DNA from: Onchocerca lupi
Taxonomy: Eukaryota > Nematoda > Chromadorea > Rhabditida > Onchocercidae
Assembly (NCBI GenBank): GCA_028564675.1
Contig: JAOVVO010000160.1
Span: forward strand, 1-64,000
Length of the DNA: 64,000 nt
Direction: 5' to 3'
This document shows, one piece after another, positions 1 to 13,132 of the stretch (position 1 is its first letter; every line of letters starts with the position of its first letter). The position numbers and the translations under genes were made by a program. Below the pieces are notes generated by a model, which was not told the origin of the DNA, made no database searches, and worked only from the letters and a program-made list of their open reading frames with translations.

Positions 1-793
1 TCACTATTTGTCCCGGCTACTTCTCTCCGAATTCTAGAACTTCATGGAATCCAAATGCTTTATGTTCCGACATTTTTTTTAATGAAACTCTGGTCCGGGT
101 CGCAGTCTTTTTGTAACAAATGGCACGACCTCGTTGCTATTGAGTATTCGTATCGGAAAAGTTGATTGATTCTGTAGCGAAGAGAAAGAATAAGGAAGTA
201 ATTCGTCACCAAATAGCAGCATTCCACAGAATTACAGGAATCTAGTACGCTAAATACTGATAATATATCCTTCATAACAAAGATGATATCTCCCCTTAAG
301 CAAAAAATTCCCAAGATTGCAATTATTGGAGTTCCACGTATATCATTAATGTTAATAGAAAGCATAGTCAAGAATCTAAATCTCAGGAGTTTTCTATAAA
401 TATCTTTTTTAATGTGTTATGTGAAGGAATTACAAAATCACCGAAATAAAAATCTGATCTGCCGTTAGGGAAGCTAGATTTCCCGAAAGCTAAAAAACAT
501 GTGCAGAAGCATCAAGGGCAAATTACCTGGAATATTGGTTAGACTGCACTACTCTTTTTTGAATAGCTAATTCGCTCCATCCAGCTAGAACCGGGGTCAA
601 AATTCAAAAGTATTGCTAGCTTTGCTTATCCGTTGCAGGTATTGCAACGATACTGTCGACTTGATCATCGTGCGACAAGTCTCTTAGAACATCAAAATTT
701 CATATACAGAAGTCATCCAGGGAAATTGTAGGTGTTGTAGACAAGAAGTGTTGAAGGTCAGGAAGCGCGAAGACAGTTTTAAAGAGACAATAA
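1..793. other. Unassigned left edge, no gene recognised
   Basis: No exon-like reading frame with a recognisable product is visible. One open frame of about 100 codons runs on the minus strand from 371 to 60, but its composition is not convincing and no family is suggested. By eye the base composition is less AT-rich than in the intergenic DNA further right, so this could be decayed mobile-element sequence. No terminal repeats or polymerase motifs support that. Confidence 0.3.
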
Positions 794-949
794 GCCGCCA
801 AAACGATAAACATACTTGCCCCCAAAATGACAAACATGTTTGCCGCCGAAATGATAAAAATGTTTACCGCCAAAACGATGGGCATGTTTACCGCCAAAAC
901 GATAAACATGTTTGCCGCCAAAATGATAAACATGTTTATCGCTAAAGCA
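794..949. repeat. 24-bp minisatellite, about 6.5 copies
   Basis: Six tandem units of exactly 24 bp run from 794 to 937, followed by a half unit. Each unit reads roughly gccgccaaaatgataaacat plus gttt, with one to four substitutions per unit. Because 24 is a multiple of 3, no frame is broken. One plus frame gives an 8-residue charged repeat (like RQNDKHVY), while minus frames give FGGKHVYR and a hydrophobic NMFIVLAA repeat. None of these frames has a good start or spliced context, so I read the array as noncoding. Confidence 0.85.
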
Positions 950-1330
950 CAGATAAACAAGTAAGGTCGACCAATCATAAGGCGACAAAAGGACGGGAGA
1001 ATCCCATAAGATTTCAAAGGTTTGAGTTTTGGACCATAGTGCAGTTCAAGTTCGACATTACAGTTCGTTCATTTCGAAGTTCAAGTTCGATATAGCAATA
1101 GCAATAGTTCGAAAATCATTTGGTGCCACGAACCGGGACTTTCCATATACATCTAGTTAGAAGTTTCGGATTTTTCCGACATCCCGGGAGTTTTGGAATA
1201 AGACTTAAATATTGAATTTGGTTAATATTTGAGCAGGAATAGCTGTTAGTATAAGATTATTGATTGCAAGGATGAAATCTTTTAGGTTGATTGAGATATT
1301 TCTGACAACAGCTGAAATTACCCGTTGAGA

Positions 1331-2494
1331 AAGAATGCTCCTGAAATTGAAACTGTGGTGGAAATATTGATATCTAAAGTGCGAACTTTAGTACAAATTC
1401 CAGAAGTCGAAGAAAATATTTTTCTCAAGGAAAGTTCACCAGAAATGTCAGCAAGAATTAGTTATGAATTGGAAGATATATCGCGATATATGTGATTTTG
1501 ATCATTTGTTTCATGCTTCTCTGCTGTATTTCACTTCATATTAATTTCTTCTCAGAGAAATTCTCTCCTTTATTCGATAGATAACCATATCTATCTATAT
1601 TTACCAATTTGATTATCACAATTTCATTCGTGTAATCTAGATCTGGACAATTTGCGAGAGCAAAAGAAAACAAGTCAATATGTCATTAACCATTTGAAGA
1701 AAGAGGAAGAATCAATCGCATTACAGGTATATTATCAGTGAATATATTTCGCTTTGAAAGTAAGTCTTAGTTAACAGTACTTTTACAGTTCAATGACCAA
1801 ATAGTCAGAGTAAATATAGTCGACCAGATGAAGGTTAAAAATCATGTTTTTCTGATTGATTTCAGCATTATTCAAATTGATGAACTGCATTCGAAACAGA
1901 ACACGCTGGCTACGAGAAGAAAAAAAGAAGAGATTTGTTTACGTTTGGAAGAAACAATAGTACATGTAAATGAAGCATATAAAAAAGTATGTGACTTTAG
2001 CAGTTCAAATTTTACATACAGAGATAGATATGTGAATTTGCATGGTTGTATGTACTTGTTAACTTTTTATAAGTTTCATGTAATACTCTACCGAATTTCT
2101 TAGTCCAACGTCTACGATTTGAAAAGTGATATAATGTCTTGAATACTCTGCAAATGAGTGCATATGAACACCCAAAACACCGGTTTCGTTAAGGGAATCT
2201 GTTCCTATTTAAGTGCATAACGAAAGTAGTGCAGTTCTTTGCTATTGTCATTACCGTGAAATGAGTTGCTCTAAAATTGTTTATGAAAATATTTCAGTAC
2301 TGTAAATTCTCCATATATCTTATTATCTTATTTTTCATATAAAAATGCTTTTGACCAATCTTTATGCCACCATTTTGAATTATACTTGATAAAATATATT
2401 TGAAAAATAGTTTCATGAGAATATTTTTTCAGATTCTCGAATCCTCTCAGACTTTAGTGGATTATGTTAAAGAATATGAAGATGTTCGCAGTTG
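1331..2494 (+). CDS. 3' part of an unidentified coiled-coil protein gene
   Basis: Five exon-like blocks can be joined in part: about 1331-1492, 1642-1726, 1790-1828, 1865-1988 and 2433-2494, the last ending in TGA. Most are bounded by AG acceptors and GT donors. The encoded residues are rich in E, K, Q and R with heptad-like leucine and isoleucine spacing (for example LRLEETIVHVNEAYKK), so the C-terminal half is very probably a coiled coil. The first block does not join the second in phase with any donor I can see, and no starting ATG is evident, so the 5' end is missing or mis-modelled. I do not recognise the family. A kinetochore or cytoskeletal rod protein would fit the composition, but that is only a guess. 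Confidence 0.45.
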
Positions 2495-4054
2495 AAGATC
2501 ATTACTTATTTGAAATAAGATTGAGAATAGTCTAAGAATGATTTCGAATTCTATGAACGGCTTCGAATAGTATTAATACTGTAATACTGTCGTACTGTAT
2601 TTCTCAGCATTTTTGTAGGGTATAATTTCTTATCATTTTTTTTATCAGGATATATTTTTTATGTCATCCTTATCATTTTTTTATTTTTTTATTTTTGTCA
2701 TGAATAATCATGGTAATATTTTTCTCGAAATCTTTTTAGCATTGATCGGTCAAAAGTCATTTTCATCATTAGATCATTGTATCCTTATTTACTGCTTTTA
2801 TATAATTCAATTCAGTTTTGATAAATGTGAAATTAATATTTTTTGTTTGGAAGAAAAAAATTGGAAAAACTGATACTTTTCATTTTTAATTCATTACAGA
2901 AACTCTACTATATTAGTTACTTTATTAAAATTAATTCGGTTTTAATGTTGCGAGATGCAGTACTAATAAACCCTGACAATGTAAGAGTGTGGCTGTACCC
3001 GTTTAAGAAAATATCTACTTCAACAAACTTAAAAAAGGAAAAATCCCACATGTAGCATTTGTATTAAACAATGTTAATGTTAGCAAATATAATGTGTGTA
3101 ATTTCTAGTATTGATTCGAAGCAGTGCAGTATTATTTTATTGTCAGACGTATATTAACGACTTTTAGTGAACACTTTTCAGACAGACAGATTCTTTACTG
3201 GTTATATGAAGACAATTTTATGGATGTAGTCAAATGAGCTAAAAAAGTGATAAGGAAAAAAATTTTTTCAGAAAAGAATGAAATACATTGTAAGGAATCA
3301 TGTAAATTATGTAATAAAACAGAGTTGCTTAGATTGTTCTACTTTGCTTAGAAACGTAGAATGATATATTATTGCAGAAATAATATTGCATCATTTTCTC
3401 ATTATTTAAAGCGTAGAAATTAAATGGTGTCCTACGACTGTGCGATATGACATATTTAATTTTCTAATAGGTGTGAAACGTTTTATATTGCGAATTTCTG
3501 GAACAATTTTAAAAATAGCAACTTCGATGTGGTCATTGTCTACATCATAATTTTTCTCTGTTTTTCTGACCGCAGGGCACATTTCAATCATTTTTGACAG
3601 ATAAAAGTGATACCGACTGAATAGTTATAGCTGCCGTGATAATCCATCAAAATCTGGATTTAGTGGATGAGAAATTGAAAACCCGGTATTAATTTGGTTA
3701 ACCTTTTCATTCATATTGTTAGAATTGCATGGCATCATCATCTGTCCTTTTCCACATAGAAATTTCGTCAAAATAGGAAAATTTTGAGATAATTGATGAG
3801 TATTCACGTTAGTGTTCATGACCGTTTCCAGAGATTAAAGAACTCTAAAATGATGCATCATTCAACAAATACCATAAATCGAAACAACTCATGTTTTACT
3901 CAAACTGTTTGGCAGAACCACTCTCAGCTGCTGTATCTTATTTCCGTTATAATTTTTCACGAATTAATTTATCAGATGAATCCAAACTTAATTGAACGAT
4001 TAGTCACTATACTTAATTAGAAAGATCATACTTAATTAAAAAACGCTTTGTCAG
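2495..4054. other. Intergenic region before the asparaginase gene
   Basis: AT-rich sequence with T-rich stretches around 2636-2700. No exon with recognisable similarity is seen on the plus strand. The minus strand contains the broken open frame listed separately at 3406-3819. Confidence 0.5.
3406..3819 (-). pseudogene. Possible broken ORF interrupted by one in-frame TAA
   Basis: On the minus strand an ATG at 3819 opens 64 codons that end at a TAA at 3625-3627. The same frame then stays open without another stop for about 70 codons to 3406, including CPAVRKTEKN and IVPEIRNIKR. Two long stretches in one frame separated by a single stop could be a decayed gene, an unrecognised intron, or chance in 33% GC DNA. 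No GT donor lies suitably placed before the stop. No family is recognised. Confidence 0.2.
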
Positions 4055-7000
4055 TAGTTTTACTTCATGTTCCGTGCTGGTATCGAAAAGTCTTATATAT
4101 CCACATATTGATTATGCTCCCATCGGAAGAGCTGTAGTTGAGATAAAGAATTTGTGGAAGATGATAGATAATGTTTTGAACTATAAACATTTCGTCAGGT
4201 TTACCGTGAAATAATACTGGTTGAAAAAAACGCAACTTGATATGAGAACTTTAAGAAATGAATTTCGAAAGTTTTTTAAAAAAGGATTATTTATTTTGCA
4301 GCAACTAAGTTATCAATATCGGAAGATTTAATAACAGTATTTACACAAATATCACTCAGTCTGAAATGCTGTGTGAAGAGGCACGTGTTTTAGTATTATA
4401 TACAGGTGGAACGATTGGGATGAAATGCATTGATGGAGGTCTAAACATTATATTTTAATATTTTCTGATAGCACAGTCTGGAAGTTTAAGCATTCAGTAA
4501 TTTATTATTTCATTAAATATTTTTTAGTTAACTAAGAATGAAATTATCACTCGTGCAGATGTTTTACTTCCAAAATTTTCCTGTTTCAATTATGAAATTA
4601 CATACTACAGATGAAAAAGTCGTTGATTTAAGAAATTAATTTACAGTGTACCAGCCAGAGGCTAATTATCTTCCGCATGCCATACGTGATTTGTCATTAT
4701 TAAACGATGAGGATTATGTATCCGCAAACTATGCGGATGCCGAAGTGAAGCCATATTGTTTGCCACCTCTACAACATTCAGAAAAACGTATTGTTTATTG
4801 GGTAATTAAAGTTTAAATTTATCTATCCAAGACTTTTATTTTTCCAAGTTCGGAATTCTTGACAGTAAATACTCTTTCTATCCTCCCAGTCTAATAGATT
4901 CATTGTTATTCGCTTGCCTGTTACCGTATTTGATTGTTATAATCTCATGTCGGATGACTGTTAATATTTGATTAAAGAGTAAAGAGGACTGAAAGGAATG
5001 GAATGCTATATCATTATAACTGTATATAAACCTGATATCAAGATCCATTAAAAGAACGTTTGTTTTGGAGGATCCACTTTTAGGTGATCGAGTATGATCC
5101 ACTTCTGGATTCATCAGATATGACATTTGATAACTGGATTCATATTGGTAAGGATATTCAAAAAGCTTATGATCAGTATGTGGGTTTTGTTATATTACAT
5201 GGTACTGATACGTTGGCATATACGGCATCTGCTCTATCATTTATGCTCGAGAATCTGAGAAAACCTGTCGTTATTACGGGGGCTCAAGTAAGTCGGTCTC
5301 ATTGATTCAAGAAATTTTGTTCTCAAGTTTCATAGTCAAAACTTATATGAAATGATTTAATTTTGTCCTTATAAATAAATATATAATTCGAATATTATTT
5401 TTCTTTTCATTTTTAATTAAAAAAGATTCGAATTAATCTTAATAAATATCAAATTGATATGATGGTAATATCTTCATAATTGTCTCTAATAATTTCACTT
5501 TTTAATCATTCGGAAAATATTTCTAGAATATTTTTAAAATTCTATAGAAATTTAAAAACATTGGATCAACTAACGTACAGTATGGATTTTTCTTTTTTTT
5601 TTTTTTTTTTTGAAAGACAAGTTATTTCTATGGTCGTATTTTGCAGATGCCGGTGTTTGAGGTTCGTTCTGATGGTCGAGAAAATTTGATTGGAGCAATG
5701 ATTATTGCGGCTAATTATGATATTCCTGAAGTTACAGTATATTTTAATAATAAGCTGTTTCGAGGAAATCGTACAGTAAAAATAGATAATAGCTCGATGG
5801 ATGCCTTTGATAGTCCAAACATGCTTCCGATTGCTTACATGGATATTGATATAAAAGGCAAGCAGTAGCTGATAGGTATCGAGTGAGTTTGATTTGGTAA
5901 AATCAACTCAATTTTTTGTAGTTCGCGTTTTATTGTTTCATTTGATTTCGCCTTTGATTTAATTAGATTTCTCTAATAAAAAAATTTCAATAGTTTTGGA
6001 AGTATAATTTTTGCAGTTAACTATGATTCTATATTTCGTTCCCCCTCAGTGGCTCCATTCGTAGCACACGATCAGTTAAGTCGAAATGTTGGATTGTTGA
6101 GGATTTTTCCATCAATGTCTCTCGAAAATGTAAGTTACTATGCTATGAGATTTGGATGTTATGAATTTGAAAAAATTGGCTACATTTGAAATACATATAC
6201 AACTGTTTCTAAATCAAGACTAAGATTTATAGAGATCGCACATCATATTGTAAATCAATGTTGCAAGCCATTCGCGTCTATTTAAGTAATTATTTTACTT
6301 GGATTTATGAAGTCGTTTCTAAATATATCATTTGGTCAACATGTTTCAATTAGATCCGTAGCATTTTTTAATAGATCAAAGATAAATGCATTTTAAAAGA
6401 ATTTTTAAAAAATTGCGTTTTTGAAAGAAATGGAGAGCTTGTTAATTTTTTCTCATGTTTCAAATTTCGGGAGAGAGCTGCGTAAAATGAACTTTCAGGT
6501 CAGAGCATCCCTGCAATCACCTATTGAAGGTATTGTTCTGCAGACATTTGGTACTGGTAATATGCCATCCAACAGAACAGATATAATCGATGAATTGAAA
6601 AAAGCTATTGATCGAGGATGTATTATCATTAATTGCTCACAGTGTGTCCGGGGACAAGTGGACGTTCAATATTTAACAGGAAAGGTTAGCAAGTAATGTC
6701 TATATTCATTTATGTTTTTCTAAAAAAGCTGCATTACTTTTTTCACACAAATTTTCTTAACCTCTTGAAAAATGATAGAATTAACGACTTATTGTAAACA
6801 TTTCCGTTTTGCTTCCTTTTTTGATTTTATTTTCATTGTTTAATATTGTTTGTGATTGAGACAAGTCTCTCAGAATCAATTAAATTTTCCCAATCTGAAC
6901 TGAATGCAATTTATATTTTATTGTAAATGAATTGCCACCGTAATCACTTGCTCCCAAGATATATTTCCATTCCATTAATTTTCCTTATCTATTCCATTAA

Positions 7001-8430
7001 TTTTTCAGGTTCTCTATGATATAGGAATTATTCCTGGTTCAGATATGACTACAGAAGCAGCATTAACGAAATTATCATATGTATTAAGCAAAGACTGCTG
7101 GAAACTTTCAGAGAAGAAAGCAATGATGATAAAAAATATCAGAGGAGAATTAACTGTTACGAAAACAGAGCCACTCAGAGATCTTGAAATTGGTAGATTT
7201 TCAGAAAAAAAAAATTATTGTAATTTTTGAGCTAAATTTCCCCCGACTTTGCTGTGAGGTTTTTTTAACTAAAACTTGAAGTATTTCAGTTTCACAAATG
7301 GCAAGGTTTTTACATCTGAGTACTTCTCATGAAATGAAGCTTCTCTGCCATGCTATTTTTCCGCAGTTGTTGGGTTATGCAGCTAACAGTGGCGATATCG
7401 AGATGCTTAAGGCACTTCATGAGAACGGAGTTGATCTTTCTGCTGTTGACTACAATGGACGCAATGCTTTACATGTAGCAGCTAGTGCGGGTCACATTGG
7501 CGCTGTCAAATACCTGTTGGCCCAAGGTGTTAGTTTTCATCTCAGGTAAGGGATCTTACGATGAAAAAGCATTTAATAGGTTCAGAAATATGTGTATTGT
7601 GATCCTTGGATATGCTGGTTATGTTACTCTTGCACTGGCTATAACCATGTGTTAGATTTTTTACAAGCCTCACTTGACATTTTCGCCATATTTATTTCAA
7701 TCCTTCTCGTAAACTATTTTGGTTCTCTTACGTTTTCAGTATTAAAAATCCACATACAAAACTTCTGATGGATAGATCCGCAAGTCTTCTTATGATGACC
7801 TATTTTTACAGAGATCAGTGGGACGAAAATGCCCTTGTAAGTGCAGTAAAATTGAAAAATAAGATTTGCATTGAAACTTTGCGGTCTGCAGGAGCACTAC
7901 TCTCTGTAAATTCACTCCGACTAGGTAGGTCCTTAAATAATATTCATTTCAAAAAATATTGACAGTTTTCTCGATTAAATCTTCAGTTTTTTACTGAACA
8001 AATTTAAAGGTGTTGAATTATGCCTATGTGCCAGTTGTGGCGACATGGAGGCATTGAATTGTTGGCTTGCTGCCGGAGCCGATATAAATCAACAGGATTA
8101 CAATGGCAGGACTGCTCTGCATACTGTAAATTTTAGCATTTTTTTTTTTCTTCAGTTGCATATTGTTCTTGAATAAGTACTCCTTATCTATTGTCATTTA
8201 TTTTTGTAGAAAATAGATTTTTTATGATACAAATTTGAGGAAACTGGATATCCAGTGGAAATATCTTGCAGGCCGTGAAATCGAGAAATAAGCAACTGGT
8301 GTATTATTTGCTGGATCGAGGTGCTGATCCGTACAAAACCGACCATTTTGATTTAACGCCACTTAGGCATGCCGAAAAACTTCATTTGCAAGATCTGGTC
8401 ATTAGAATGAAAAAGGTGAAAAAAGTTTAA
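4055..8430 (+). CDS. Type I L-asparaginase with C-terminal ankyrin repeats
   Basis: Hydrolyses L-asparagine to aspartate and ammonia in the cytosol; animal relatives are also called 60 kDa lysophospholipase. The catalytic domain carries both threonine motifs: YTGGTIGMK (exon near 4366-4437) and ILHGTDTLAYTASAL (5083-5288). It continues with EVRSDGRENLIGAM, FRGNRTVK, DAFDSPN, LQTFGTGNMP and a closing GIIPGSDMTTEAALTKL. After about 370 residues come ankyrin repeats, such as DYNGRNALHVAASAGH and DYNGRTALHT, up to the TAA at 8428-8430. This matches the animal domain order. An exon at 4055-4197 joins in phase to a TATTTACAC acceptor and likely adds N-terminal residues; the true start may lie further 5', and the first in-frame ATG in the catalytic exon is at 4366. 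One intron (5858-6049) appears to use a GC donor. A possible polyadenylation signal AATAAA is at 8447-8452. Confidence 0.93.
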
Positions 8431-9045
8431 TAACGTTGCTGCAGAAAATAAATTTTTCGATATTAAATATATTCAAAAGTATGATATAAATTCTCAATTA
8501 TTTTATATTTTAATGTGATTTCTGGCTTTTTAAAAGATAATTTTCATTCAGTCTTCATAAGGACTAATGCAACTTCATGAGAGCAAGTTTGCTTATTCAT
8601 CGACTCCTTTTTTACACCATGTATTTAGTACAACGGCATTTTCAGATTTTCAGAATTATTGATGTAATAAAGTCTCAAATTTTGTGAACCTGTATTCTAA
8701 TTGTAAATGAAAAAACATTAGGATAAACTATATAAATTATTTTCCAAAACAAAAAGTGCACATTTCAAGACATTTTTTCGAGTGATGAGCACTGTAAATG
8801 CGGAAGATGGATGGAAAATCAATTTCGACACAGTCGCGATGGATAAAATAAATAAGATTTAGTTATTTCAAATTGAATTTAACGTATAACAAAACTTATG
8901 ATTTCTTGGGCAATGGGAAAAGTTATCGAGCAAGTCTGTGCGTTTACATAACTACAGTATTGTATGAACTGCCGAATTCAACTGAATTTATGTAGCGAAA
9001 CTTCGGAAAAGATAATTTGTTTCCAGATAAGAATTTTCGATCCTG
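8431..9045. other. Convergent intergenic region
   Basis: The asparaginase (+) and RMC1 (-) genes end toward each other here. The stretch should hold both 3' UTRs. No other reading frame of note is seen. Confidence 0.6.
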
Positions 9046-12000
9046 TTACATTTTGTTTCTGGAAATATTCATAGAGTGTAAATCTCTTCTAGCAGCTTCA
9101 ATCTCTTCATCATCAAATAGAACTTCAAATTTCTTCAAGAATTCTTCGAATTGCTCAGCTAAAAATACAAAATAATTACTTTGTTATAACAAGAATCGCA
9201 AATCTGTGTCATCTGCCAGTTTTGAGAAATTTTTCAATTTATTCAAAAAAGCAACTTTTCATTAGCGAACTAAACAATGCAAACAGAGAGAGACTAACAA
9301 TTCGTAATGCAATTCCCAATCTTCGAACCACGTTCAAGAAAGTACGAAAAGACTGCATAACGAATCACACGATTTTCCTTCCATGCACTCTCAATGAGTT
9401 TTAAACCATTCATCTTTTCTGCTGATTGTGAATTTTCCAAGAATCTGCAAACAACACCAATGAATGCTGTTTATGATGAAATTTTTCCTTTTATTTTGAA
9501 ATTGACTTGACAAAACTGAAGTATGTCCGACCTGATAGCTTCCACAACCAGATTTCTAGCTATTAAAACCTCAACAATTTCTTCGGTAGCAGTGCCAAGC
9601 CTTGAGAGCATATCCAAAGCAAGCTGAACCAATGGAAAATATTTTGCTTCATGAGAAAGAAGTTGGAATGCCTAAAATATGGATAGAGATATTCTTAAAA
9701 AGTGCAAAGTTTTTTTCTTTAAGGACAATGTGTAATAATAATGTGATGTAAAATTAAAATAAAAAGTGCAGCAAACAGTTTGATTTTTTATTGAAACAAA
9801 AAAAAAATTTGATACATTAAAGTAAAAAGAACTAAACTGAATTGATAAAACCGTTGGAATGATGAATAAATTGCAAAAATATTAATGAAACAAACAAGTT
9901 GCTTAGAATCTGGGATAATGCGGTACAGGAGAAGCTGATGAAGTCTTTCCAACTGTCCCACTGTAATCATAGTGGATACCAATATTTCATTCAGAAAATA
10001 AGGCTAAAATATTAGATCACTAAATATACAAAGGTCCAAAAATTTTCTAATGTTCCACGTTAAATTTTTTCGTTTTAAGAATGACTTATAAATTCCTTGC
10101 CATCTGAATCCATGCATGAAATTCACTTGTTTTTACCAAAAATGAGACGGAAGAAGAGAAAAGAACAGTCTTGATCAATCAACCCATTTCTACTGATGAC
10201 TGAGAGTGTAAAAAGAGAACTTCGAAAATAGAATCAATGACCTTTCATTCCATTACATTGAGTAAGTATTTTTTCTCAATTTTTTTAAGCTTATTCTGGC
10301 CTGCAGGGAACCTACTCAATTGATTTGATATTTTTGCTTTTGTGACTAATAATATGAGTGAGTTCCAGTTGCACGGTCATTCCTTCCGATTTGATAGATG
10401 ACTGAACAAACGAACCTGCACTTCTAATTTGTTTTCTAGCAAAGCTGTAAGATAGCGCAACATATATTGCAGAAAACGTTGTTTCTGATCCAACGTATAA
10501 ACATCTGGTAGCAAAAATAGATTACCCACAATGTCTTCTTGTTCAATAATAATTTCTTCATACAGTTCAGCAACCAAAACATATTTTACACCACTATCTG
10601 CAGAGTTCGAAGAATTTTTTCTTTTTGAGATAATATTTTTGTCCATCATTTGATCGAATAATACAAAAAGGAAAGAAAACAAAACACAAGTTCAATGTAT
10701 TTTTCACTTGGAAAAATTTTAAATCATGAGACGCTCCCAACAAAGCACGATTAAAACCTTTAGAAAACTCCAATGATTCAGTCCAAACCTCCAGAAAATT
10801 TCGACTTCAAAATAGATTGATCATGGCTAAATTACTAAAAACTTTCTTTTGCATCCCAACTAGAACTACTGGAAATGTAAAATGAAATTATGAGATGAAA
10901 TATGCGATGAAATATGAAATAAAACTACCATTATGTCTCAAAATTGGTAGAGAACGTTTAGCAATCGCTTTTGCGAACGAATTAAAAATATGTGCCAATT
11001 GCTTGAGTTTCAGTTTATTAGCAACCACGTAGTGTCTCAAATATTCCAAAAATACTGACTTTGGAATACATCTATTATATAGGAAACGTAAGTACTGGTA
11101 CTGAAAGAATTTCGATAGTATAAAGATAAGATTAGTTTTCCTTTTTTCATTTTTATGAACTCTGTTACGTCTGAATATCAATAAAATATTAATTTATGAA
11201 ACAATCGAATGAAAAGTAAAAGTATTACTTTGTCCTCAACAGAATTTTCAACTTCAACTGGATCTAATGAAATTGATGCGAAAACACCAATACTTGCATC
11301 CGTAATAAAGTTTGGCTGAAACATCACCCATGAAGGACTGTACAGTTTGAATTCGTAACTGACTTTGGCCTTTAGCGAATCCGAACAGCTTAATGAAGTT
11401 TTAAAAAGAGGATGCGAGATGCAACCACCTTTCGGAACTTCTTCTAAACCAATATCGAAAACTAATGAAGTTTTTGAACTCTGAAAATGCAGTGATCAAT
11501 GTGCCAGCAGAATATATTCTCAGCAGATGAATAAAGAACGAGTATGAATGGTCAACACGACACTTGCCACAATTCTCTTAACATAAACAATGCTCTTACT
11601 CCTTATCACCGAAATTATGCTCTGAACAATAATGCTGATATGAGCCGTGAAAAAACGGGACAGAACAGCTAAATTTTAATTCAAAATCTCACTTGGTGGT
11701 GCACAATAATCAAATTATCAAATCCATGTAAAGCAAAAGCACCGATCATATCCAAACACAAAATGTGAGCAAGCTTTGGCACTTCCATTCCATCCATACT
11801 CATTTTATACAAAGCAATATCAGAACTAATGGAATCGCGAGTACCATTACGCAACACTGCTATGTATAAAGCATTATAACTGAAAAAATATAGTAAGACT
11901 TGCTTAAAGATTAATAGCTGTTAATATATTTCACACTGCCTCAAAAATACTTAAACAGAATTTGAGCAAACTTTATTTTTTGTTTTTGTTTTTGTTTTTT

Positions 12001-13093
12001 TTTTTTTTTTGTTTTTTTTCAAATATTTCGGGAAGGGAGAATTGTCGTCATGTCTTCTGAGATATTTGTTTTGAGGACAAATATAATTCAACAAATGTTG
12101 TGAAAGATTAAGCTTCTTTCTGCTTATGGGTTTTCTCTGGAGATTCCCTCCAATAATCTATAATATATATCAGAAAATAAGATTCAAATTAATTTTTCAG
12201 GATGAGATAGCTTTTTCTCCCTGGATAAAGCATATATATGATGAAACAGAAATTCATACTCATCTCCTATTATTTTCTATAATAGAACTATCCTTCGAAC
12301 AATGTACGGACGAAGTTATTCATTAAGATTCATGGTGCTTTAAAAATACGTGAATCATGAACAGCTACAGAGCCTAAACTTAAGTTTTTAGTCTTAACTA
12401 AAATATTACTGATATTTCAATATTTTACAACATATTGCATACTTACTTGTACGTTGAAAGGATCAAATCGTTTAAAAACAACAGAAAAATATCTGTGTCA
12501 ACTATCTTATCAGCCATTCACCATAATTTTGGGGGAAAAAAAAAGTTAAACTGCCGAACTTTTGGGCAACTATGAAAACAATGAAATACGCAGTTAAAAT
12601 AGCAAAAGAGGAGAGAAAAACTGAAGACCATAATTTCTTGAAAAAAATCGCAGAGTTACGACTTCTCTACATGTGCTGGTGATAAGATTTCCATCTTTTA
12701 ACGTCGGCATTTTGAGCTAAGCCGGGGAAGCTTTTCATTAATCAATGAATAAAAGTAACTTTACAAATATTTGAGATGATAAATCCAAGTCATGAGTACG
12801 TTACGAATCCGCAAATTCATTAGATCGCAATGTGAATCAATGAGAGAAACTTATTAACGAGAGGCATACAAAGAGAGAGTGAACCAAATTGTCAGGCAAT
12901 ATTTTTTTAAATTGAAAAGAACTGAACATCTGAAATGATCAGAAAATAAATCCTTTACATAAGCATTCCTTACTAAATAATTAGCTTGCCAAAAATGGTC
13001 AGTCATGACCCAACTCACAGAACACAATTCCAAAAGTAAAATGAATTATATTAAATATAATATCACGTAAAATCGAAGAATGAAAGTGATAAA

Positions 13094-13132
<39 letters not shown>

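Noticed and set aside
60..371. Minus-strand ORF of 103 codons at the left edge
   Set aside because: No family motif, no splice context and unremarkable composition; not better than chance.
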